From Candidatus Krumholzibacteriia bacterium (GTDB taxonomy: Bacteria > Krumholzibacteriota > Krumholzibacteria > WVZY01 > JAKEHA01): 12,531 nucleotides of DNA. Shown here in pieces: positions 1 through 6,400 of this stretch. Location of the stretch: NCBI GenBank assembly GCA_029863355.1, contig JAOTVO010000048.1, positions 1 to 12,531 of the forward strand, read 5' to 3'. Both the position numbers and the translations under genes were made by a program. Within the stretch, counting starts at the first letter, position 1. The number at the start of each line of letters is the position of its first letter. The notes below the pieces were generated by a model. It saw only the letters and a list, made by a program, of their open reading frames with translations. It searched no databases and was not told where the DNA came from.

Positions 1-676
1 AGAGGTAGACGTGGCACTGGTCCGGGTCCAGCGGCGCCCCCGAGAGCCGCGCATAGGTCTCCGGCGCGAGCACGGCGTCCACGCGCCCGCGCAGCCCCTT
101 CCACCCCGAGTCCTCCGCCTCGCGGGTGACGGTGGGGAGATAGACGAGGTCGCGGCGCTTCGCCGCCTCGGCCTCGAGCTCGCGGCGGTAACCCAGATCG
201 GCGGCATAACGGGCGCCGTTTATGATGACGATGCGGCGCCAGGGCGGGTCGTCGCGGTAGGTGCGGTACATCGAGAGGTAGGGCGCGATGCCGGTGCCCG
301 TCGCGACCAGCACGAGATCCTTACCGCGCTCGAAGCTCTCCAGTGTGAAGCGCCCCTTGGCGCGGGGCGCGAGCCAGACGCGCGCGCCTTCGCCCTCGTC
401 CATGAGCCATGAGGTGAGCTCGCCTTCGTCCACGCGCACGATAAAGAGCTCCACCGATTCGCGCTTCTTGGCCGACGAGCCGATGGAGTACGTGCGCTGG
501 ACGAGGCGGCCGGCGCCGTTGCCGCCGCCGAGCACGCGACCGATCGCGATGTACTGTCCCGGTTCGAAGGCGCGCACCTCGCCGCCGTCGGGGCGGACCC
601 ATAGGAAGAAGAGACCCTCGTGCAGGTCCCTTCTTCCTATGATGGTCGCGTTGTGCTCGTCGGTGCGTTCTCTCAG
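1..676 (-). CDS. fpr: ferredoxin/flavodoxin--NADP+ reductase, 3' end cut by window edge
   Basis: Flavoenzyme that passes electrons between NADPH and ferredoxin or flavodoxin in the cytoplasm. The visible 225 codons have the two-domain order of bacterial FNRs. The N-terminal FAD-binding barrel carries FEPGQY (residues 37-42) and RTYSIGSS (61-68, the flavin-binding RxYS motif). The NADP-binding domain carries TGTGIAP (126-132). The family is about 250-260 residues, so roughly 30 C-terminal residues lie outside the window. Start choice: the frame is open from a TGA that overlaps the end of hflC. The first ATG/GTG/TTG is a GTG at codon 34, which would delete the first beta-strand (residues 10-29, NATIIGRRD then LFFLWVRP). 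A CTG at 674-676, five bases after GGAGG, is therefore the best start and is non-canonical. It lies 22 bp after hflC and is probably co-transcribed with hflKC. The enzyme family is secure; the exact start is inferred. Confidence 0.9.
   Translation of the reverse strand, partial: MRERTDEHNATIIGRRDLHEGLFFLWVRPDGGEVRAFEPGQYIAIGRVLGGGNGAGRLVQRTYSIGSSAKKRESVELFIVRVDEGELTSWLMDEGEGARVWLAPRAKGRFTLESFERGKDLVLVATGTGIAPYLSMYRTYRDDPPWRRIVIINGARYAADLGYRRELEAEAAKRRDLVYLPTVTREAEDSGWKGLRGRVDAVLAPETYARLSGAPLDPDQCHVYL
601..640 (-). other. 17-pair RNA hairpin inside the 5' coding region of fpr
   Basis: Read on the minus (mRNA) strand, the first arm starts ATAGGAAGAAG and the last arm ends CTTCTTCCTAT, a perfect 11-bp inverted repeat. 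A G-U wobble, four more Watson-Crick pairs (GACC/GGTC) and a closing U-G pair follow, with loop GCACGA. The hairpin covers codons 13 to 26 of fpr, starting 37 bases into the gene. No T-tract follows it, so it is not a normal intrinsic terminator. The encoded residues fit the first strand of an FNR without insertion, so this is coding sequence that also pairs, not inserted DNA. Confidence 0.8.
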
Positions 677-680
677 GACT

Positions 681-688
681 CCCTCCTC
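681..688 (-). promoter_or_regulatory. ribosome binding site of fpr
   Basis: GAGGAGGG on the minus strand, with GGAGG five bases before the CTG at 676. It is the only strong Shine-Dalgarno in the hflC-fpr junction and is the main argument for the CTG start. Confidence 0.6.
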
Positions 689-698
689 GGGCCGTGCG

Positions 699-1619
699 CT
701 ACTTCAAGTAGCGATAGAACTCTCCGTCCGTCGACAGGATGAGCTGCGTCTCCGCATCGAGCGCCGTGCGGTAGATCTCCATGGTCTTGAGGAACTGGTA
801 GAACGCGCGCGAGTCCGCCGAGCGGTCGTAGGCCACCGCGTAGATGTGCGTCGCCGCGGCGTCCGCGTCACCGCGGATCTCGCGAGCCAGGCGGTACGCC
901 TCCGACTGAATACTCTTGAGCTCGCGCTCCTTCTCGCCGCGGATGCGCGAGGCCTCGCCTTCGCCCTCGGAGCGGAAGCGGTCGGCGATGCGCCGGCGCT
1001 CGGAGATCATGCGCTCGTACACCTTGCGCTGCACTTCCTCGACGTAGTTGATGCGCTTGAACTGGATATCGAGGATCTCGATACCGAGGTCGGTCGTGCG
1101 CGATTGCGCCGTGCGCAGCACCTCCTGCCGGATCGTCTCGCGGCCGTAGGAAATGGGGTCCAGCGTGGCCTCCTCGCTGGGGTCGAGCTCGCCGGCCACG
1201 GGCGTGCGGTTGGTGCTGCGGATGAGCTCCACCAGGTCGTGCTTGGCGATGGCGTTGCGCGTCTCGCCGTCGAGGATGTCGTCCAGGCGCGTCTGCGCGC
1301 CGCGTTCGTCGCGCAGGCGCTGGAAGAACAGAAGCGGGTCGGTGATGCGCCAGCGCGCGTAGCTGTCGACCCAGATGAAGCGCTTGTCGCGCGTGGGCAG
1401 CTCGTTGGCCGCGCCGTCCCACTCGAGGAAGCGCTTGTCGAACCGGTTGACCTTATGGATCATGGGGATCTTGAACTTGAGCCCGGGGTCGGTGATGGGA
1501 TCGCCCACGGGCTTGCCGAACTGGGTGATGACGACCTGCTCGGGCTCCTGCACGACGTAGATGGTGCCCCTCAGCACGAGCAGGAGGATCACGCCGACTA
1601 CGATGGTGGCGATTCTCAT
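699..1619 (-). CDS. hflC: HflC, SPFH/band-7 membrane protein, modulator of FtsH
   Basis: Inner-membrane protein that assembles with HflK into a large periplasmic cage around the FtsH protease and modulates its access to membrane substrates. The 306-residue product starts with a transmembrane helix (residues 4-23, IATIVVGVILLLVLRGTIYV). The SPFH/band-7 domain follows (about 20-190, with VITQFGKPVG, DPGLKFKIP, DSYARWRITDP and the IRSTNR segment). A charged coiled coil spans about 193-256 (RKVYERMISERRRIADRF onward), and the end is the typical EIYRTAL...LILSTDGEFYRYLK. Length and order match family norms. The ATG shares one base with the hflK stop (TAATG). Its Shine-Dalgarno (GGGAGG, 1629-1634) lies in the last hflK codons, which suggests translational coupling. 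fpr follows 22 bp downstream. Confidence 0.96.
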   Translation of the reverse strand: MRIATIVVGVILLLVLRGTIYVVQEPEQVVITQFGKPVGDPITDPGLKFKIPMIHKVNRFDKRFLEWDGAANELPTRDKRFIWVDSYARWRITDPLLFFQRLRDERGAQTRLDDILDGETRNAIAKHDLVELIRSTNRTPVAGELDPSEEATLDPISYGRETIRQEVLRTAQSRTTDLGIEILDIQFKRINYVEEVQRKVYERMISERRRIADRFRSEGEGEASRIRGEKERELKSIQSEAYRLAREIRGDADAAATHIYAVAYDRSADSRAFYQFLKTMEIYRTALDAETQLILSTDGEFYRYLK

Positions 1620-2620
1620 TACTGCTCACCTCCCTTGCGCGCGCTGGTATCGAGGTTGAGGAGCGGCAGCACGCTGCGCAGGTCCTCGTCGATGACCACC
1701 TTCTGCCGCACCTGCGGCAGGATCTGGCTCATGGTCTCCAGGTAGATGCGCTTGCGCGTGATCTCGGGCGCCTTGCGGTACTCGTTGAAGACGGCCACGA
1801 AGAGCGCCGAGTCGCCGCGCGCCGTATTGAGGCGCTCGAGCGCGTAACCCTCGGCCTCGCTGATCGTCTGCTGGGCTTCGCCGCGCGCGCGGGGAATCAC
1901 TTTGTTGTACTCGGACTGCGCCTCGTTGATGAGCTTCTCCCTCTCCTGCTGCGCCTGGTTGACCTCGTTGAAGGACGCTTTGACGGCCTCGGGCGGGTTG
2001 ACGTCCTGCAGCACCACCTGTTCCACCTTGATGCCCGTCTCGTACTGGTCGCACAGCGCCTGCAGGTCCTGCTCGACCAGGGAGGCGATCTCCTGCCGGC
2101 CCACGGTGAGCACCTCGTTGACCGTGCGATCCCCCACCACGGCGCGCATCACCGCCTCGGTCATGCCGCGAAACGTCTCGCGCACGTTGCGTACGCGGAA
2201 GAGGTAGCGGTAGGGGTCGACGATGCGGTACTGCACCACCCACTCGACGTCGGCCACGTTGAGGTCGCCGGTGAGCACGCTCGCCTCCGCCTCGCGCCCG
2301 CGCGAAGTGTACTCGGTGCGCACGCCCGGGCGCGTCGTCTGGAACCCGAACTCCTCCTTCAGCTGACGCTGGACGGGCACCTTGATCACTCGTTCGATCA
2401 GGAACGGCAGCTTGGCGTGCAGGCCCGGGTCCGTGGTGCGCGCGAACTTGCCCACTCGTAGCACCAACCCGATCTCCTCCGGCCTCACCGTGTAGAAGCT
2501 CGAGAACGCGACCACGAGCACGAGCACGGCCACGACCAGCCCCCGCACGTTGCCCAGCGGGAAACGGGGTATCTGGATCTTGGGAAACTTGATCTCTTCT
2601 CCGAAGCCTTTTTCTGACAT
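1619..2620 (-). CDS. hflK: HflK, SPFH/band-7 membrane protein, partner of HflC
   Basis: Partner of HflC in the FtsH-modulating complex of the inner membrane. The 333-residue product has a short polar cytoplasmic tail (1-24), one transmembrane helix (about 25-44, VRGLVVAVLVLVVAFSSFYT) and a band-7 domain (about 44-210, with RPEEIGLVLRVGKF, DPGLHAKLP and VQYRIVDPYRYLF). A coiled-coil region contains the HflK signature PPEAVKASFNEVNQAQQERE (209-228) and continues to RARGEA. The N-terminal tail is shorter than in E. coli HflK (about 419 residues) and lacks its long glycine-rich stretch. Start: ATG at 2618-2620 with GGAAGGAG nine bases upstream. The frame stays open to a TTG at 2713, but that would add 31 residues unlike the family and would overlap the predicted promoter. 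First gene of the operon hflK-hflC-fpr. Confidence 0.95.
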   Translation of the reverse strand: MSEKGFGEEIKFPKIQIPRFPLGNVRGLVVAVLVLVVAFSSFYTVRPEEIGLVLRVGKFARTTDPGLHAKLPFLIERVIKVPVQRQLKEEFGFQTTRPGVRTEYTSRGREAEASVLTGDLNVADVEWVVQYRIVDPYRYLFRVRNVRETFRGMTEAVMRAVVGDRTVNEVLTVGRQEIASLVEQDLQALCDQYETGIKVEQVVLQDVNPPEAVKASFNEVNQAQQEREKLINEAQSEYNKVIPRARGEAQQTISEAEGYALERLNTARGDSALFVAVFNEYRKAPEITRKRIYLETMSQILPQVRQKVVIDEDLRSVLPLLNLDTSARKGGEQ

Positions 2621-2629
2621 CGGTTTACA

Positions 2630-2637
2630 CTCCTTCC
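2630..2637 (-). promoter_or_regulatory. ribosome binding site of hflK
   Basis: GGAAGGAG on the minus strand, nine bases before the ATG at 2620. It decides the hflK start in favour of the MSEKGFGEE form over the longer TTG reading. Confidence 0.75.
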
Positions 2638-2638
2638 C

Positions 2639-2652
2639 GGCGCTCACGCGCC
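2639..2652 (-). other. small GNRA-tetraloop hairpin in the hflK leader
   Basis: On the mRNA strand GGCGC-GTGA-GCGCC forms a 5-bp G/C stem closed by a GUGA (GNRA-type) loop. It ends one base before the hflK Shine-Dalgarno. A stem this short in GC-rich DNA can arise by chance. Confidence 0.4.
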
Positions 2653-2688
2653 CCTCTTCCGGCACCGTAGCACAGCCCCACCCGCGGC

Positions 2689-2716
2689 GCAATTCGGATC
2701 GGCCGGGCGGCAATTC
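2689..2716. repeat. direct repeat GCAATTC x2, 21 bp apart, in the divergent promoter region
   Basis: GCAATTC occurs at 2689-2695 and 2710-2716, a spacing of two helical turns. The second copy overlaps the predicted -10 of the hflK promoter and the first lies just past its expected start site. This could be a two-site operator, but each copy is only 7 bp. Confidence 0.35.
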
Positions 2717-2742
2717 TACCGCGCTGTCCGACTCGTATTCAA
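2713..2742 (-). promoter_or_regulatory. candidate sigma-70-type promoter for hflK-hflC-fpr
   Basis: On the minus strand TTGAAT (2742-2737), 18 bp, then TAGAAT (2718-2713): four of six and five of six consensus matches. It predicts a leader of about 85 bases before hflK. It stands out because the surrounding DNA is GC-rich. A weaker alternative (TTGCGC, 17 bp, TACGGT) lies closer to the gene. Confidence 0.5.
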
Positions 2743-2788
2743 TTGGGTCGACGCGGCCGAGCCGAAGCCGGCCCGCGCACGTTTGGCC

Positions 2789-2816
2789 TTGACTCGACGG
2801 AGGTTACGGATACACT
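2789..2816 (+). promoter_or_regulatory. candidate sigma-70-type promoter for the small outer-membrane barrel gene
   Basis: TTGACT (2789-2794), 16 bp, TACACT (2811-2816): five of six and four of six consensus matches. It lies about 40 bp before the gene start. Its -35 is 46 bp from the -35 of the divergent hflK promoter, so 2743-2788 would be shared upstream DNA. Confidence 0.55.
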
Positions 2817-2844
2817 AGGGCGACCCCGCCGAGATACCACTGCT

Positions 2845-2849
2845 AGGAG
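2845..2849 (+). promoter_or_regulatory. ribosome binding site of the small barrel gene
   Basis: AGGAG, seven bases before the ATG at 2857. It supports that start, which also places a signal peptide exactly at the N-terminus. Confidence 0.7.
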
Positions 2850-2856
2850 CCCAGAA

Positions 2857-3414
2857 ATGAAATACAAGCTGTCGATAGCTTTCGTGGCCTTCCTCGCCCT
2901 CTCCACGGCGGCGAGCGCGCAGCGGAGCGGATCCAACCGTTCGTTCGATTATTTCGCGTCCGTAGCGCTCGGCTCGGCCTACCCCTTTGCGCCGGACAGC
3001 TTCGACGAGGGCTACAAGCCCGGCTTCGGCATGATGGTGGACGTCGGCGTCAAGAAGTCGATCGCCCAGCTCTCGGCCAACTTCGACTACCACTTCTTTT
3101 TCGCCGATTCGCCCGTGCCCGACGACCTCAACATGCTCACCATCTTCGCCCACTTGAAGGTCAACCCGGTGGAGTCGACGGCGCGGCCCTACATCTTCGT
3201 CGGCGGCGGTTACGTCCGCTACTGGGCCGTCGACCTCAACATCTACGAGAACGTGCTCGGATACGGAGGGGGTGCGGGCGTGGAGCTCGAGATCGGGCGC
3301 ACGCGTCGGCTCTTCCTCGAGGGCAAGCACATCAGCGCCCAGACGCGCAAGACCGAGGACCAGGCGAACACCCAGATCATCCCCGTGCGAATCGGGCTGA
3401 CCTGGATCTTCTAG
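2857..3414 (+). CDS. small outer-membrane beta-barrel protein (about eight strands)
   Basis: The 185-residue product has a clear Sec signal peptide (MKYKLSIAFVAFLALSTAASA, cleavage after residue 21). The mature part of about 164 residues consists of alternating polar and hydrophobic beta-strands: FDYFASVALGSAY, PGFGMMVDVGVKKS, AQLSANFDYHFFF, MLTIFAHLKVNP, ARPYIFVGGGYVRY, GYGGGAGVELEIG, RRLFLEGKHIS and IIPVRIGLTWIF. It ends in phenylalanine, as BAM-assembled barrels usually do. Size and strand number fit the OmpA/OmpX/OmpW-like small barrel group (general outer-membrane beta-barrel domain); no ligand can be assigned. It is transcribed away from hflK. Its stop codon is 6 bp from the stop of the convergent repeat-protein gene, leaving no room for a terminator between them. 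Confidence 0.85.
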   Translation: MKYKLSIAFVAFLALSTAASAQRSGSNRSFDYFASVALGSAYPFAPDSFDEGYKPGFGMMVDVGVKKSIAQLSANFDYHFFFADSPVPDDLNMLTIFAHLKVNPVESTARPYIFVGGGYVRYWAVDLNIYENVLGYGGGAGVELEIGRTRRLFLEGKHISAQTRKTEDQANTQIIPVRIGLTWIF

Positions 3415-3420
3415 TCTCCC

Positions 3421-6400
3421 CTAGCGCACCCGCACGCGATACGTCAGCGAACCCGACTCGCCGGGCGCCACGTAGAACGGCGAGTTCTTGGACAGGAACC
3501 AGCGGATGATCCGCTCGGCGCCGCTGTACTCGCATTCGTCGACGTCGGCCGGATTGTACGTGAGGTAGACGGGCGGGCCGGTCCCCGACTGCCACTCGAC
3601 GTCCTGGCCCGGCCCGAACGCGTCGGGCTCGATGTCGACCCACGGCGAGACGGGGTCGAGCAGGACGAGGTTCTGCAGGCTGTCGGTGCCGGCGTTGAGG
3701 AAGGTGATGGCGTAGGTCACCACCTCGCCGGGCGCCGCCCCGGCGCGATCCGCGGACTTCTGCAACGAGAGCCGGCCCAGCGCGCTTCCCGAAACCACCA
3801 CGGCGTCGGTGGCCGCCGCTGTGAGCACGATCGCGGTTGCGCTCACCAGCTGCTCCGCGTCGAGCGCGACGTAGAGCGTCGTCCCCGGCGCGATCGCGGC
3901 GGGGATGAAGACCCGCGCGAGAATGTACACGACTCCCCCGTTGGCACCGTCGGGATCGAGCGCGAGGTCGGCCGGCACGAGCGCGCGGTCGGCGCCGTCG
4001 AACACGCCGTTGGCGTTCTGGTCGAGCATGAACATCGTGGTGGCGCCTTCGGCGTTGGTCGCCGTGAGCGTCACCTGCCCCGCCGTACGCGCCGTGACGA
4101 TGTGCGCGAAGTCCACGTAGCTTCCGGCCAGGCCGACCAGCACGCCCCCCGGCGAGAGGGCCAGCGGCCCGATGTCGCCGAAGTCCGCCGTCGCGGTGTC
4201 TCCCGCAGCCAGCACGAAGGGCCCCAGCGTGTCCGGGGTGAGCGAGACGAAGCCCGAGGGGTTGCGCTCCACCGCCGTCACGCTCCCCGGTGCCACGAGT
4301 ATCTCGTAGCGGCCGGCGCCGTCGGTGATCGCCGTCGCACCCGAACCCAGCTCGAACACGGTCACGCCGGGGAGCGGCGCGTCGGTGGCCCCTCCCGGGA
4401 CGCCGTCGTGGTCGCGGTCGTCGAAGACCACGCCGCGCAGGAGCGCGCGCGTCTCGGTGACGAGTGCAATGCTCTCCGGCCGGTTGGGCGGGAGGCTGGA
4501 CCATGCGTCGATGATCGCCGTGTGCGACGCCGTGGCACTCAGCGGCACCTGCACCACGACGGTGTAGTCGTAGTACTGGCCGGGCAGAATCACCGGCGTC
4601 CAGAAGGGCGAGGCCAGCGGCGCCCCGCCGTCCCACACGACCACGCTGCCCGCCGGCCACCCCGTCGGCGGCGTCCAGGCGACGCGGAAGGAGTCGGCGA
4701 ACGCACCCGCGTTGCGCGCGCGCAGCGTGGCATTGTAGCTGCCCCCCGGCGCCGCCGCGCGGGTTGAGACGCCTCCCTGCCCCGACCCCAGCGGGCCGAA
4801 CACGTTCAGTCCATTCCCGTCGATCACGAGGTCCGCGCGCGGCGGCCCCGCGATGTCCACGCGCGCGGCCAGGCTCTCGAAGGACGTGGGATCGCTCCAC
4901 GAGACGATATCAACGATGTATGCGTAGCTGCCCAGCGCTGCGCCGGCGGGAACGGTCACGGCGAACGTGTAGACGCCCGCACCGCCCGCCGGAACAGCGA
5001 TCGTCAAGTAGGGCGAGGCGCCGCCGTCGAAGGTGGCGGTCCAGCCCGCGATGGTGTTCCAGGTGACGACGTAGCGGTCCGCAGTGGACCCCTCGTTCTG
5101 CAGCTCGACGGTGTAGTTGAGCGTGACGCCGGCCGCGGTGGTCTGCAGCGAGGTGCCCCCCGCGCCGGTGCCGGTCGCGCCGTAGAGGCCGTCGCCGTCG
5201 CCGTCGATCACGCCGTCCACCACCGCCGGCGGCAGCACCACGACACGCCCAGTCACGCTGTCCATGAAGAAGATCTTGTCGCTCTTGTGCGCGTCCAGGA
5301 TGATGTCGAAGGTTCCTCCCAGCGAGCTCGGCGGGACGATGACCTCCAGCGCGTACGTACCGGCGGGGAGGGCCGAGATGGGCGAGGCCGAACCGCCCAA
5401 CGTCACCTGCCAGCCCGGCGGCGTGTTCCACGACACCTCGAAGCTGTTCGTTCCCAGAACGTTCTCGATCACGATCGTGAACACCGCCGTGTCCCCCGGC
5501 ATGACGGTCTGCGTGGACGAGCCGCCCAGCCCCGTGCCGATGGGGCCGTAGACGTCGAGCCCGTTGCCGTCGATGGTCATGTCCGTCTCACCGGCGCTGG
5601 CCACGCTCACCACGGCCGACACGCTCTCGGCGATCCGGTTGTCGGCGACCGACACCGCGTTGAGAATCGAGGCGTAGGTCCCGAAGGTCGCGGCACCGGG
5701 GACAGTGACGCGGAGTATGTACTCCTGCTGCGAGAACGGCGGCAGCACCGGCGTGGTGACCGGCAGCGCGTAGTCGGTTCCCCCGATCGTGATCACCGCG
5801 CTCCACCCCGCTCCGGGCGCGGTCCAGGAGAGGTCGTACGCATCGGAGATCGCACCCTCGTTCTGCACGATGACGGGGAAGCTCACCGTCACGCCCTGCT
5901 CGCCCGCGTTGGAAGACACGCCGCCCTGCCCCGACAGCGTGGGGTCGTAGATGCCGTCGCCGCTGGTGGTGATGATCATGTCCACGCGCGGCGCGCGCAG
6001 GCGCAGGATGGCGCGAATGCTGTCGCGCCGGAGCGCGTCGTTGACGGCGGTGGCGACGAGGATGGTCGTGTGGTCGCCGCCCGGTTCCGGCGCCGGCCCC
6101 GTGACCTCCAGCTGCAGCCCCGCGTTCGCGCCCGGCGCCACCGGCGTGGTGACGAAGGGCGTCGTGTAGCGCACGGCGTTGTACCAGACGGCCGTCACCA
6201 GGCCGGCGCCCGCGCCCCAGTCGATGGAGAAGGCGGTGGCCGCGTTGCCCGTGTTGAAGACGACGACGGCGTAGTTGACGGTGCTGTCCCAGGGCGCCTC
6301 GACCAGCGAGAACCCGCCCGCGCCGCCGTCGCCCACAACGCCCACGCCGTTGCCGTTTACGACGGCGTCCACCGCGTAGACCGCGTCGACCACGCTGGCG

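Noticed and set aside
601..640. Intrinsic transcription terminator after hflC
   Set aside because: The stem is strong but no T-tract follows on either strand, and the sequence lies inside the fpr reading frame.
288..1745. Plus-strand open frame (485 codons) across fpr and hflC
   Set aside because: Antisense to two well-conserved families on the minus strand; no ribosome site or recognisable domain.
2621..2713. 31-residue N-terminal extension of hflK from a TTG at 2713
   Set aside because: The extension is unlike HflK N-termini, overlaps the predicted promoter, and the ATG at 2620 has a good Shine-Dalgarno.
2743..2856. 38-residue extension of the small barrel gene from a TTG at 2743
   Set aside because: It would bury the signal peptide and read through the predicted promoter; the ATG at 2857 has AGGAG at proper spacing.
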